DNA of 64,000 nucleotides from Nereocystis luetkeana (GCA_031213475.1 JARUPZ010000034.1:124001-188000), one strand, 5' to 3'; shown: positions 11,871 to 25,770, numbered from the stretch's first letter. The notes: generated by a model not told the origin, from the sequence alone. Translations and numbers: made by a program.

Positions 11871-12678
11871 TGTAGTCGGGGTTGGGTGCTGCTCATACGC
11901 GCATGCCATGTACCTGGTATACAACACCAATTTCAACACTAGCAGCATGGAGAACACGTACAAAGAACCTTGCAAGAATCGTCATAGCTGTATGAAATAT
12001 CCTGCCAGCACTCCCAGTACCTCGCCAGCATTCTCACCAGTACCAACACAGTACCACAGCAGCAGTATCTCACAGCCTATACGAAAACATATGAACTCGT
12101 GCTGGAGTACTGCCATGGCGACCTAACCCTAATCGGAAATCGGATGTTTCGCTCCACGTCGTCGTGGCCTTGCTTCTCTCCTTTGTTCTCTGTCCAACCT
12201 CAGCCACGCCCACTCTATCGGATGTGCAACCCTGTTCAAGGACGCTTCCGTACTCATAGTTTCAGTACAGTACCGCTCCACGAACTCTAGAATTCCTTCG
12301 TTCATTATCGCTCCGAAAAACAACACCTGGTAATAAATTCAGTCGCACGCCCTCAAGGCTTCACTAAATTATTTTTACCCACCCGTACCTTGTAATGTAC
12401 TTGTATACCTGGTGTTGTTTTTTCATTCCATCCATCTTTTCCACTCGTAAGCGCCCGGAAACTAGTTTCACGTCTACAACACATCCCATTTCCGTATTCG
12501 AGAGCTCTGCCAGCATGAACAGTCACCGGTCCGATATTTTCACCATGTCCCTTACGCCTCCCGCCATCGCGAAACGAGCCCTTTCCCCTCCCACGTTCCC
12601 CCACCCCCCCCCCCCCACCCCACCCCCCTCCACGTTTTCCCACGGGCGTTCAATCCGTGGGCAAAAACAGTGCGCAGG

Positions 12679-15600
12679 ATGGCAACCTCCGGCCCGCAAG
12701 TTAGGGGCACACGCCCAAGCCCACGACAGAGGCACCAGCAGGCCCTGACGCCCCCGCTACTAGCACAAGTCGGGGTTACCCCTGTTGTTACCACTGCTGT
12801 GTCATCATGCAGCGGGTTGGGTTTGCGACGGGAGAAATCACGCTTGGGGGCCGCTTCGAGGCTGGCGGCCGTGGCAACTGTGGGGCTCGCCGGGTTTCCC
12901 CTAGCAAATGCGTTCTTCATGGCGGCACCGCGTGTGTCGGGCAGCTGGTCGGCAGGGGGCGTTTGTGCGTGGAGGGGGGCCGGGGCAGGGGTAGGAGCGT
13001 GCCGAGCGCGACCGGGGGGGGGGGCTATGATGAGCTACCAGAGAGGTGGGTCGGATGTCGTTGTGCGTCTGGTATCGATCGCATCGCGACGCGACAGCAA
13101 TGTACTGTATGGTCTACAGCAGCGTGGCTGTAATGCTCTATGTGTTGCTTTATTGTTTTGTGTGTCCTATAGCATTCGCTGCATTTCGTCTGGAGAGGCT
13201 GCAGATAGAGGTGCGCATTATAGTTTTACATTTGCGAAGTCGGGCACTTTTACTAATAGTCAAGAATATTACGTACTACCTAGTGTGCATCTCAGTATTA
13301 TTTGTGGCGCGTAGAGCAATGGTGTTAATAGTGTCAGCAATGTCATGCTAGTGGGCTAGTTTTTCGGGTCATCGGGTTTTGACGATGGTGGTGTTTGGTT
13401 CCGTAAGTTTCCGCTTCCGGTGGTGTATGTGATTGTCGCGGGCTTGTGGCGGTTGTGCTGATTGTGGCGGAAAAGTACAAGTGTAGTATCCCGCACCTTG
13501 ACCTTCGCTCGGTGCACTGTGTGGCCATTTGTATCGCCGCCTGCCACTGATTACGCCGTGTTTTGGTAAAATCGCATGCGCAGGCAGTCGTATTAAATAC
13601 TGGAGTACAAGCGTTCTTGATACCACATACCGGGTGTATTGCTGACTGTACTAGTAATACAACTTTACAGCAGTATGACATACGAGTACTGGTATCGGGC
13701 ATATGAAATACTGTACCTGGTACCACGTTGCCGGTCCCTACTGGTACCTGGTGGTAAACTACCACCATTTTTTGCCTTTAGGTATGCTGCAACGTAGTAC
13801 CAAGTATTGTACAAGGGTTAAAGAGTGCCGCAGAGGGTGCACTGCCGGCACACTATAATACAGAGGATTATTAACCCAGGAATACACTGGGTGTCTAGGA
13901 CAGTACTGCTGTATTGTAATCAGCTCTACCAACTCTACGAACTATAGCTATTGTCGAAGGCGGTGGAAACGTAGCTCCTCTTGTTGCTGACCTACAGTAG
14001 TGCAGCATGCTGTATTTGCGTACACGTATGATTTGTATTTGTGGTTATGTGCTTCTCTGTGTGCGAAGTGTTTGTGTGCTTGCGTGTATGCGTCCTTGGT
14101 ATATGTGTTCGCGTGCGGCTGATGCTCTGCATGCTGAGACAGGCTGGGTGGGATTTCCGTTTTTTGTTTGTACGCGCGCAGAAGATGAAGACGCGAGCAA
14201 GCCGAAGTACATACGTTCCCCGGAGATGGACACGAGCGTCAAGAAGATACAGCAGCCTCCCGACAGAGAAGCGGTTAGTCCAAACAACTGGATGATATGC
14301 CGTTGCTACTATTTTTAGCACAGTGTTTCGATCTCGTAGAGCCGTGAATGGGTGTATTATTTTCTAGGCATTAACCACTACAAATACGTACACACCTGGC
14401 ATTTGTCCACGACCGGTGGAAAAGGCAGGCTCGTCAAGAGCCTCCTAACGCGGCTTCGGCGAGGGCAAGTTCATCGCCTACGAAATGGCGCCGTGGTGTG
14501 CGGTGCTTTGCCGAGTGATGCTGCATTGGCGTTTGCTTAAGACATTGGTTGTTTTCTGCCTCGGAGCGCAAGTGTTCACAATGAGATCGCCTGGTAGGAG
14601 TTGTGGACGTCGATGGCTTCCCACCGGCTGTACTCGATACTACTAGTATATATTTTGCATTGATTTAAACCAAGCATTGCCCGAAACTGCAGGTGGTGTG
14701 GAACGATGCGCCCAACCTGCGTAGATGCGTACTACTCGTCCTACCTTTCTTCAGGAGCGATGTTAGACACATTCGCGTTTAAAAAGAAACAAAACCGTAC
14801 ACGTTTGCTTTCGCGTTCTTTGGACAAACCGTTGTCACAAGTGTCTTCCCTTCCCTCCCCTGGTACAGTAAGGCCTTCATATTCATCGCGCGGGGGGTTC
14901 AGCATACACACCGCCCGTCGGTTTACACGGCATTATTGCTGGCTCACACTTTTGCGCTACAAAATACGGGATACTAGTATATGCCGGTGGGAGAAATTTG
15001 GACTTGGAATACGTCCGATTCGGTAACACACGTGGTTTGGATGTAAATACCCCCCAACCATTACGTACAAGTGCGATGATTCTCCAAGTATCTTCCCTTA
15101 CTGTACGTGAAGACTACCTAATACAATATAAATATTCGGCGGCACGGAAGAGCCTGGTAATCCGTGCAGTGTTTTTTATCAGAGATACCTGTAACGTGCT
15201 ACAGTGGAATATTTTGTAGCTGACATGACGTGCTAGAAGACGTTGATCCTGGTTGGTAGAGTGTGAAGTCAAAGCTGCGACTCGAATCGCGTTAGGCGTC
15301 CGTCCTGGCAGTCATCAGGACCTTTTGCTACTGATATCAACTACACGAAGCCAGTTGACGGGCCCGAGTGTATAGACTCTTATCGCCTGTTACACAATGA
15401 AACCGATCTAATAACCAGCGGGCAGATAATAAACAAAAGAATCAAACCGCTCGAACGTGGTCCGAACTCATCGAAAACTACCTGACCAAATATCACATGA
15501 ATTTTCTATCCAATCCTATTGAACATGACCCGACCTACAGAACGGCTATCACACCATTCGGGCAAAACTCAAAACAATCGAATCCAAACCAATTGAACGC

Positions 15601-18600
15601 ACCCGAAACCAATGGAAGACTCAGCCGCCAACCGACTAGCGGCCAGTCAATCGGTGGCACACATGTCGCCGGCGTCACTCGGCCTGAGCGCGTACCAAAA
15701 AGCAAGAATTGAGCGCAAATTGCCGTGCTCTGTTGTTTTGTCAGGCGATGGAGATGGTTGCTGCCAGAGAGGGGGAGGAGATTTCAAGGGGGGAGCTCGG
15801 CGCTTACTACTCCGCCGATGTGCCGGACATGCCCAAGCCGCCATACCACTTCCAGGTTCAATCGCCGCGCTAGCATTTTTGCTGGATGCCCCCTCCGTCG
15901 ATCTTGCGATCGGAAGTTGCGGTCGAATCTCGCCATCGAATCTCGAGGTCAAACATCGATGTAAAATCTCATGGCCGAATCTTGCGATCAACAAATGCCA
16001 CCGCAAGGCTTGAAAGTTTGCACGCCTAGGGGGAAATCAGTGGAACTTAATGGGCGCGTGCAAATTTTGCAGTAAGATATGCTGTAAAGTGTACTAGGTA
16101 GTATAGTAGTGTAAATGTACTAGGAATTGTGCTGGAACGTGTATGGGAAGGAGTTGGAATAGCGGAAGGCAAGTTCAACCAGGCAGCGCGCAGCGGGCTT
16201 TTTTTTTTCCGCGTAAATTTCCTTATCACAGGTCTGCTCTTTCGTATGGCGCCACTGCTGCTGCTGTACAATGTCGCCTCCAAGGCTGTTCACTGTCGTC
16301 GCCTGCACACGCTTTGATCTCGCCCACTGTATTCGATCTGCCAAGAAAATGTCAAAGCCAATGATTCATTTTCTTCCCGTTCTAATATCGCTTCCCCTTT
16401 CGTGTCACGTGCGCCCTGCCCTGCATGCACGTGCTTCAATCCAGGTACCCGGTGAGTTCGGAAACGACACCCTTTGCACCGACCCCGCTTGGCACACGGC
16501 TCTAGCCGCGCTCACGTGGCTCGGGCTGCCTTACCAAGTCGAACACCAAGAGGTGAAGCCACGATCCATGCGCGCTAGGATCTATGTGGTGCACGAGACG
16601 GTTTTGTTTGTTTGTGTGTGTTTGTTTGTTTGTTTGTCTGTTTATTTGCTTTGTTGAGCTTGTGGTCAGAAAGTCACAGCACCGACGCTTGCAGGTCCAG
16701 CCTACGAGCAAACCTTGTATTTTCCGTTTCTCGCAACGTAGTCGGGATTGTACCGTTCGACGAAGAAATAGAGCAACTTTGGTTTCGTGTGCGGCGTGAA
16801 ACCGCCTTTCCAGGTATTGTTTCGGTTCCACATTTTGTTCCTGGCGTGGCGGTGAGCACGTGAGTACATATCGTTTGGTCTCTCCACCGCTTGTAGCCCA
16901 GGCCTACAGCTTTAGTACTACAATAACATCAGCATCAGCATACGACGGGCACGAGAATGCCGCATCGTTTCGACGAGTTGTGCCGATATCGCCTCATCGA
17001 TTACCGGACGAGAAATTCCGAATTATCAGGTTCTGCTCGGCATGCTTAGTGGGCGAGCTGTTGATTTGTTGCCACGTCTCTACGTAGCACGGTTTGCCGT
17101 ACCCGTCTGGCGTCCAATAACAGATTGACCATTCGATGTGCTTTGGTTCGCGTAAGCGCCGGATGTGCAAGGCAAGTGGGCAAACTTGCAACTTCTAGTA
17201 GAGCCCTCGTACTCTACGGGCATGTGGAAGGGAAAGTTGAAGCTTTGCCTAGGAAGGCAGGGGTGGTTTTTCTCATGAGGCTATTTTAAAAACGCCAGGG
17301 TTAGGGGGATCCTTGGGGTGCCTGAGTCGCTGGTCAGCGCAGAATTTTCCCCCCATCACCCCCCACCCTCCCTTCCTCCCCCCCCCACAACCTCGATCAC
17401 AACCACACCCTCGACCATGACAGGATGAGGATGAACCCATGCTGCTCATGGGAGGCGAGGTCTACGACGAGCCGCTGCAGCTCATCGCCAGCCTGCCCGA
17501 GAGGGTCCTCCTGTCCGACTTTGTGGAGTCTTTGCACCCCGTCACCGAGGCCGTCTCCATGGTGAGTTCGAACCCTACGCCCGGTTTGTCGGTGGTCATG
17601 GTACTACCAGCCTACGAGTAGTGAGCGCAAGCGGATAGCCATGACACCAGAGTTCCACGCAGACCTGCAATTCTGGAATATGGTGGTGGTGCGAGCGCGC
17701 ACGATCGGCGGGGGTAGTCTAGAGCCCCCCCTCCACAGCTTTTGTATTTTCAGCCACTTTCGAACACCTTGGTTTCGGATGCATCCATCACTCGTCTTTC
17801 TTTGTGTTCGTAGTGCATACAAGGAAGAATATCCTGAGAGTAGGGTTGGAGGGCAATAGCGCCGCAATTTGGAACGGGTGCGGCTTGGCTTATCTTATGA
17901 ATATGTTCTGTATGAGGCAAAGTGTATTATGGTTGGGGCTGGGTAGTGACACCGCAATAGCACCGCAACATCAAGGAGTCGTATGCTCCCGCTGACGCTT
18001 TCAATGAGCCGACGGGCCGTAACGCTCGCATCCATATTTTTGCCGTCACTATCCCTACTCTCTTGCTGTACACAGCATTGCATTGCATTGCCTTGCTATT
18101 GCTCTGGACGTGGTAAAAAACTATTAATAGCAATGCCTCTCAAACCCCTTCCCAAACCATTTTTCCCGGCACGGGACGTCAGGTGGAGCCTGCATGGATG
18201 GCGCTGCACTTCAACGAGGGCAAGAGCGTGGCCCAGCTGGAGAAGAAGCTCAACGACACGTGAGACGGGGCGAGATGCTCGACATGTTGCAAGCTCGGCC
18301 TCTTGAGTTGCTACCACGTGTACATTTGCGGGCAGAGTTTGGGCCTGCGGGGGTACCTGGGAGGCTCGTGCTTGCACTGGAAGCTTAGCGCACGTCTTGC
18401 GCTGAGGCTGACCGAGTAAGATACCTGTATGCCAGGTATAGTACTACTGCTGCAGTGCATAATATTATTAATAGATCCTGTTACCTACCGGTATTACGTA
18501 CCAGGTACCAGGTATTAAGTACCCTAATAGATACCCGGGTACCTAGTGCAATACGTAATACCCTGGCACTTTTGTTTTTGATCGGTGTACGTCATCAGGG

Positions 18601-20416
18601 CCCACCTATTACTACTGTAGTAGACGGTTAGCGAAATGTTGGAAACACGACGCGATCTCGTACAGATCTCGATTACGATGCAGTAGATGCACGTGTTATG
18701 TGTGCTTGGTTCAGTAGTAGTGAGGACTCGAACGCGCAGTAGCTCCTGTCGAGTACATGGTACCATGGCATACTTTAGTGTGGAAGGTCTCTGTCCGTCT
18801 GCCGTATTGTTTGTTCACGAGGCCCCTGTAGGTTGCTGTTTTTGCCGCCCCGAAATAAGCGTAGACCCCCCCCCCCCCCTCTCTTGCATGCGCTGATGTC
18901 CTCGGTAAGCGCAGCTTGCACAGCGCGGGCTATGCTGGACGTCGAATGATACCTGGGTTGGGGCTGTTTTACTAGGGATACGTCGGTTCCTAATTGGGAA
19001 GCAACGAGGAAGTGTTATTTGACTTGTGTTGCCAGTCAGACTCCTCGTACACTGACTCGATTTTGTTGCAAGGTAACAATGGTATAGTCGTTTCCCCGTA
19101 AACGGTCAAACGTTCCCGGCGAGAAATTGGCGATGATTGCACATTTCATGGACCACCTGCACCGGTCGATACGCCATTTTTTTACTTTAATTGATCCCCT
19201 TAGCACCCAAACATCTCATGTTTTTGATTTGCCGAACAGCCTGCAGAAGGTCGAGAACATCTTCCTGAAGAACTATTCCAAGGGAAGTATGTTGGAAGGT
19301 GCTGACCTCACTGTGGGCGACCTTATGCTAGGAGTCACGACATTCCATATGGTTACCGCCTTCGGACTGGAGAAGCAGTGGTGAGTTCGCGGGGGGCGTG
19401 CCAGGGGTGGGGAGTGACAGTTTTCTTGCAGATTTTGCAGCGTGCGTCATAGCCGTGGCTGGTGGAGCACATGTGTTTGGTTGAAGCCTTGGCAAGGTGG
19501 GTGGGGGCATGTTTTTGTATGCTGGATCACAGGCAAAATAGCCACTCTGTTTTAGTCATTGCAGGGATGGATGTACACGCGTACGGGGGGCTGCTTGATT
19601 GTCGGTGTTCGAGGTTCGAAGCTTCATACAGACGTTGGTTCTGATAGCACTCACGTGGAATCGATATTGATGGCACTCATACCATATAGCTACTATCACC
19701 ACTCCCCCATTAATACTGTCCATTGTACGCACCAGCCGAGAGCACCTTTGTCGGCAGTCCTCGTTGACCCTCGCTGTGATTCGATTACAACTACAAACAC
19801 ACACACGCGTAGCCTTGGCTGTGTATTTTGTACCCACACGCGTAGGCTCGGCCCTGCACTCGGGGACCTACTCTCCTACTCTAGGGTCGGCGGAAGTAAT
19901 GGAGTGCTATTAGTAGCACGGAATGTTTGTATTAGTATTAATAGGGCGTTCTTGGCATGCGATCAATCACGCTGCTTCTTCGTTTCACGCGCTGACAGAT
20001 ACCTTTCATTCTCTTGCTCCTTTCCTTTTTCCTTCCCTCGGCTTCTCGCTTGCTACTCGTGCCCACCTTTCGTAATTGGTGCTGCCTGTGTTTGCTCTCC
20101 GTCTTGTTTCGCTGCTCTCTCTCGTGGGTTACTGTCTATGACTGTCAACTGGGACTGCCGTCTGTGGTTACTGTTGGTGCGTGCTACTTGTGATTGACAT
20201 CTTTGGTCGTTGCGTGTTTTCATCGTTCGGCGGGCGATTTTTATCGAACTTTCGCGATTTCTCTCTTGATGTTGGTGGCTCTGTTGTCTCAGGAAAGTGC
20301 CCGACGAGCTGGTGAAGCTGAAAGCGCATATGGCAATGATGCACGACATGCAGACCTTAAAGACGGTCATGCCCTCAGAGAGCGATTTGGCGCTAAAGTA
20401 CGAGCTCAAAAAATAG
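12679..20416 (+). CDS. Plastid-targeted GST-fold protein, 8 exons
   Basis: Exons: 12679-13045, 14182-14273, 15745-15855, 16445 to about 16585, 17424-17561, 18183-18259, 19240-19380, 20293-20416 (TAG). All phases agree, giving about 396 residues. Residues 57-77 form a hydrophobic signal core ending PLANA, followed by FF: a heterokont bipartite plastid leader. Exon 4 onward looks like a thioredoxin-fold GST N-domain: LCTDPAWHTALAALTWLGLP is strand-helix 1, EPML the cis-proline strand, and GGEVYDEPLQLI the following helix. Exons 6-8 form a helical C-domain with GADLTVGDLMLG, like the GST N-capping region. Nearest resemblance is to GSTs or prostaglandin E synthase-2-like proteins. The usual Cys-Pro-x-Cys or Ser/Tyr site is replaced by CTDPAW, so activity is uncertain. 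The exon 4 donor is ambiguous: 16552, 16585 or 16588 all keep frame; 16585 gives the normal spacing to EPML. The start follows a long 50-residue n-region, so the true start could differ. Confidence 0.72.
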
Positions 20417-22129
20417 TACCAGGGGTAGAACAGAGCGAAGGCGCCGCGACAATCGCGGAGGGCTTTTGGGGGCGGGCAGGGATGTCGGACACGAGCTGCT
20501 TCGCGTAGCTTTGGCAGGGACTAGAACGAACATTGTGGGTTGCTCTTGCAGTAGGGTTTGAGACGATAGTAAAGCATTGATACATATATGGTGCCGGGTA
20601 CCTTTCTTGGTGATAGGCGTCGGGTGGCACGATCACACGAGAGAAGGAACGGCTATTGGGATGGGTTATTCAACTGGTGCGGCTTTTTCCTTTCGGACGC
20701 TGTGCCATTATCCTACTTTCACAGGGTTCCATAGCAGCACAAGTCAGGAGAGAGGTGACCACGACTTTTGTTCATAGTGACATGATCAATCATGGGTATG
20801 CTGCAAAGGGAAGACTACTAATGTCCGCTACGCGTATAATAATCAAGATCATTGATATTCCACATAACGTTAGATGTGGAAAGCTCCCTGCCTAGCAGCG
20901 GGCTCCACCGCTTGCATCCGTTTGTGGGTGGGAAAGTCAGACAAACGCGAAACGCAACGATCAACACGATAGGCTGCTTCTATGATAGCGATTAGCGCTT
21001 GCTATGGTACTACGCGGCCCACGAGAACGGGTCGAGGACAGTATGACCTTGCTGCTTTCGACGCGATTGGAAGGAGAACAAATGCTGTTGTACGAGAAAC
21101 ATTGGTAACTTCGCGCAATGCGGGTGGAGTACTCCTATATTTTTGTGGTTTCTCACGTTGTGTATCCAGTAGGGTGATCCTTCTGTGCAAACTGTTGGTG
21201 AAAATGTCGGTTTTAGCTGCAGTTGAAGTTGGCAATTTGTGTGCCTAATTGCGCGATCGTTGACTGTCACCTACCGTCTCGCCTTGGGGCTGTTAGTACT
21301 TATTGCCGAAGAGTGATGTGTTCTAAAATTACTTCTTCTCCTGGCGTTGTTTCCTAATGGGGTCCAAAGCAAAGACAAATGTTGCTTCTGAACGGCCAAA
21401 TCGCCATCAATAGTTTCGTTTCCGAGGAAATCGACACATCATGCATCGCTCCACCCCCCGAGGATTCTCAAAAAAATAGCGGTTTTCGAATCGGTTTTTG
21501 TCTGCTTCAAAATACGCCTCCATAGCGCGCAAAGTCTGGCCAACTTCCCGCCAACGGGGGATGTGGTATTCATGGCGACCGATCCGCTGCCAAAAATGAA
21601 AAGAAAACGGTTTATGCGGTTTTGAGATCGCAATTCTTGCAAGCAGTTCTGTCACTTTTGGCCATTTCGCGGCAGCTCCGGTACCTTAATGGTGGCAGGT
21701 ACCAGATGGTTGTCACGTGGGTGGTTAAGCTTCGCGCAGCAATACTGAAACGTGGTGGTAACGTATCTTACCTGTAGAAGAGACGGCTTCACAGTTGATA
21801 TAAGAGTCAAATGATTATCTGGGAGTGAAACGAATAGGTTCTCGAGCTCGACTATTAAAAAAACAAGCGAGCAAGGAAAAATTGACTGCCGCCGAGCCTC
21901 TTTTTAGTGAGCCGCGTAAGCCCACATGCCTCACACGACCCACGAAAAAAGAGCACTCGGCGGTGCCTTATCTTCGACGTTGAGGCCTCGGGCAGGGGTG
22001 GGTATTGCGGATGCATGCCGTTTCCGCCAAGCCCCAACTTCGCGAGTGCCGTGTGGACCCAACGCCATGATAAATCTGAAGTGTTGTGATCTTACCAAAA
22101 TAATCAGGAACAGAGATCAAGATCATTTT

Positions 22130-22410
22130 CTTGGGTTCGGGTCTCGCCGAGTGTATACTCGTAGGGACTTTTTCTTGCCTTCAAAATTGAATAACGAAAA
22201 GCGCGAAAGCGTGAGTTAGCAACATTCGATGAAAATCGACGAGCAGTGGCAATGCTGAACCCTATGCGCCACGAAAAATAAAGGCCCGTACCGGGGGGAA
22301 AAGGGACGACACTTGTGACCACGGCTTGTCCAGAAGAACGCTGAGGGTAAAACCTCCTACGAGCTAGGCTGGAAGTAAAAATGATGATTGCAAAAAAAAA
22401 AGAGATCAAT
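22130..22410 (+). mobile_element. SINE-like element, copy 3
   Basis: A B-box-like GGGTTCGGGTC at 22133 is followed by GTAGGGACTTTTTCTTGC (22161-22178), ATTCGATG, ATCGACGAGCAGTGGCAAT, GGCCCGTACCGGGG and AAAACCTCCTACGAG. These match copy 5 (45.8 kb) word for word in the same order. It ends near an A-run at about 22392-22402. Confidence 0.65.
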
Positions 22411-25266
22411 CTAGGCCACAAGCTCTCATGCAGTACGCAGCAGCGTTTATCCGAACAGAGGTCCGGTTTTGGGCCGTCCGACATGCGAAGATGGGCAATC
22501 GACCTCGACAGGGAATCTATCCACGGCTAGCCCGCTTCGTATCGGGCATCGCCATAGAGGTCGGCCTCAAAGTTGTATTATCAATCCGTCTTCTGGGGGC
22601 CGAGGGGTTGCCCGAGGCAAAATGTGTAGGGTATCATACCAGGAAGGTTTTTTCCGGCGTCGTCGATCTCGTCGAGAGACCGAGAGGTTGTCGAGACAAA
22701 ACGTGTACCAGGAAAGCTTTTTGCAGTGCTACTGGCCTACGTACTGCTGTTGTGTGCTTTTAGGTATCCGTACGGGGCCGAGCCGGCGTGCAATTTATTA
22801 TTATACAATCCACGGATGGATGTGCGCGCAAAGGTCGCGTCGTTTTCCCTCTGAACTCGCCGGCGGCACGGCGGCCAGTTGCTCGTGTTGCACTCGCCAA
22901 CTTAAAAAATACGTGTTGCTGTGATGCAACTCCAAAGTAACGCCGTTGGCGTGCTGTTCCCCAGCGCATGGCCACCATAATACATTGGAGTACCATGACG
23001 CAGGAGCTTCTAAGAACAGGTCAGTGTTGCCGCTCTTGTCTCCGAACCGCTCGTGTTATCGTTTCAGAGATTTGATGATATCCCGGGGTAAGAGCGAAGC
23101 TTTCTTTTCAATCGGAATATGAAGAGATGCTTGAAGAAAACAAAAAAACTCGTAAAAACGGGAGCGTCGGGCGAAATGTGGTTATACAAGTGTCCGTGCT
23201 AAGGGGAATTTTACGGCATGATTTTGGCTTGGAAGTTAGTTTTCTCTCATCTGGTGCTCGACCTGGTACGAATATGGGCGCTCTAAAATAGGGTACCCCA
23301 CTGTACCGGCAACAGCGCAACTCCTATCTGACTACAAGGCGTAGTTTAAGATGTAGATCTAGCCTACGACAAACTGTACGATGTGGGGTGAATGGATGGC
23401 AAGCGAGAGTTTGGTATGCGCGGCTTGGAAAAAGACTGATGGCGATGCTTGCAGTGGATATTACTAATGGCAATTGGTCTTACAACCTCTCAGGATCAAG
23501 CGACGTACCAACTCATCCTTCTTCCGTTCAATGCGTCCAAAGCTTCTTTCCTGGGCGAAGACAAACAAGCGGGCGTGCTCCGTGCTCTTGAAATATCCGC
23601 ATCGCCTCATCATCGGCGTCATCCTATCGCCACCTGGAACTTCTCTTCAACTGTAGCTTCACTCGGACGGTGCGCGTCATGCTAGCGGTGGCCTGTTCAA
23701 GATGTGTCCGAATCCTATTCCACGTTTACGTAGGTTTATGGATTATGTAGTCAATGCACTGCGCATGATCATAGTGCTAGCACGTACGATGCGGTAGCAG
23801 GAGGCAAAATGTGCAGTTTGTACCCTACAAATCTAATTTGCTCGATACAGCAAGCCACACCCGGCAAGCAGCAATGGCACCATACACATTTCGCGAGTGC
23901 CGTTGCTCTACACCCTGAACGTCGTTTCGACGAGCCGCACTCATCAATATGCACAGGCAGATCACTTGGTGAGACCCATGGCGTAGAAAACAAAGTTAAA
24001 AAACGTTACTGTTGTTGGCGTTGATGTTAACACGGATTCCATACAACCCAAAACATCACTAGAATATGAGGACACCATGAATGCATACACGAACAACAAA
24101 TGGTGGATGGTTATGGTCGGGGGCTGTAACGCTTTCCTCTCTACTCATGCACCATTGTATCATCGAAAACTAGCACAAATCAACAGATGGTAGCTTCGAC
24201 GAAATCAGCAGAGGGCCCTCCAAAACGGCAAGCCATACCATACAGCCATCGATCGTATAGTAACTGAGTTAATAGTAACTGGGTTATTGTACTAACAAGC
24301 ACACGCCACCACTCCGGACTAACTACGCTCATGTTAGTCACATCCTTTTCCTCTAGGATATACATGACACTCAGTCAAAGACCGCATGCCAATCGCAGAG
24401 CTTCGCGAGACAACATACTTGGTGCAACGTACAACCGTGCCTTTCAAAACACGGAGATACGTATTTGCAATCAAGTAACTGATGTCGCACGAAGGGCAAC
24501 CTATACGAGACCCCGCCGCCCTTCTTACTACCAACCTTCTCCAAGGCACTTCTAGCGTAGTATGACACACAACCAACCCTCGTGCAGTTAGTTGGTGATG
24601 TACTCCATTAGCTTTAGACTACGGATATCCTAACCCACGTGACCAAAATAGAAAATATATCAATCTTAAGGCCGGCGGTGCAACATAGCCGCCTCCTAAA
24701 ATTGTGCGCCTATTGTCGGAAGTTAGACAAAAAATAGCGTTTTTCAATACCTCTCAAGAGGGAATCTCCGAAAATCAAACTGCCTCGCCGCTCAACCAGA
24801 ATACGGCCTGGTATTGTTATTCCTATTCCTATCCTCACTCTACGCAGCCCCCTATAATCTCCCACAATCCTCTCAAGACTAAATGCTTGGACACGATCGC
24901 GCGGATTCAAAACTTCACAAAACTGACGAATAAAAATGAAAACGCACAGAAGATCCCGTCAGCCCCCCCTGAGCGCGATACGCCCGCGCCTCGTGCTTGC
25001 GTATTGCTATCTCCATGTCTACCCAATGGGCTCATATGCTTCCTGCATTCGTCTACAGATTCGGTGTTTATCATGCAAGCACAAATATGAAAGGTCCACA
25101 TTCTGGAAGTACGCCCTCCACGCAGCCCTCACCAAAATCTCGCGCGAAGATGTCCCAGTTTCGACACCAGGTCTCGTGACCGATATAATACCAATAACAT
25201 GAACAAACTACGAACATGCACGATTAGCATAGAGCAAGAAAACTCAGCAGGGAGGGGCCGGCATAC

Positions 25267-25408
25267 CTTCAGCGGGTAGAGGACTTCCTGGTTTTTGGCC
25301 CTGCACAGCATGACAACAACTCATTGTTGCGGTAGATTTCTGGCAGCCAGGGAACCTCCCCACCGCCGTTCCCTGCGAAGCTGAACTGGCAGCACAGGTC
25401 GACAGGCT
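25267..25408 (-). CDS. Possible terminal exon of an unrecognised minus-strand gene
   Basis: On the minus strand an acceptor ATTACCAG precedes an open frame reading PVDLCCQFSFAGNG, then EVPWLPEIYRNNELL, ending in TGA close to a GTATGCC donor-like sequence. The amino acid mix looks like real protein, but no upstream exon could be joined with confidence and a second frame is also open. A further open minus-strand frame continues at 25019-25207 (contains RAAWRAYFQNVDLSYLCLHD). No family is recognised. It may be an exon, a pseudogene piece or chance. Confidence 0.22.
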
Positions 25409-25429
25409 CTGGTAATCAAACAATCAATG

Positions 25430-25770
25430 TACTAGCAGCTGTCTCATCCATCATGTTCTATCCACTAGTCAATATAGTAAAAACTACCAGGTATAGCCTC
25501 TACCAAAACGGTTATACCCACTATTATTAACGCACTAATAGCTGTTCCATCCATCAAGAAACTAACGTTCTACCCACTAACCAATGTGGTAAAAGCTGTC
25601 TCACCAACCAAGAAGGTTATACTTCTTATCTACTAATCGACGCGCTAGTAGCTGTCTCATCCACCAAAAACGTTCGAATAATATCCACTCCACTAACCAA
25701 TGGCACACCCAACAAAAACGTTTTAACCCACTGACGAATCAAATAAGAGCTGCCTCACCCATAAAAACCG
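25430..25770. repeat. Degenerate tandem repeat
   Basis: About four to five diverged units of roughly 70 bp, carrying the words CCACTAACCAATG, GCTGTCTCATCCA and ACCAAAAACGTT in that order. There is no coding potential. Confidence 0.6.

Noticed and set aside
12600-12630. Long C tract upstream of the GST-fold gene as another family A end
   Set aside because: The adjoining sequence does not match family A; C and G tracts are common in this window.
12670-12678. GTG as start of the GST-fold gene
   Set aside because: An ATG follows in frame at 12679; nuclear genes rarely start at GTG.
16731-16813. Possible extra exon of the GST-fold gene reading IVPFDEEIEQLWFRVRRETA
   Set aside because: Its phase does not fit between the neighbouring exons and the fold has no place for it; it is probably chance.
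20950-21655. Possible minus-strand exons, including a frame with HFWQRIGRHEYH
   Set aside because: Protein-like in part, but two frames are open over the same stretch with no splice signals and no family match; not enough to call.
22428-22924. Open frames of 111 and 151 codons on the plus strand
   Set aside because: They cross an imperfect direct repeat (CCGAG.GGTTG..CGAG.CAAAA), are unusually basic, and show no domain or splice structure.
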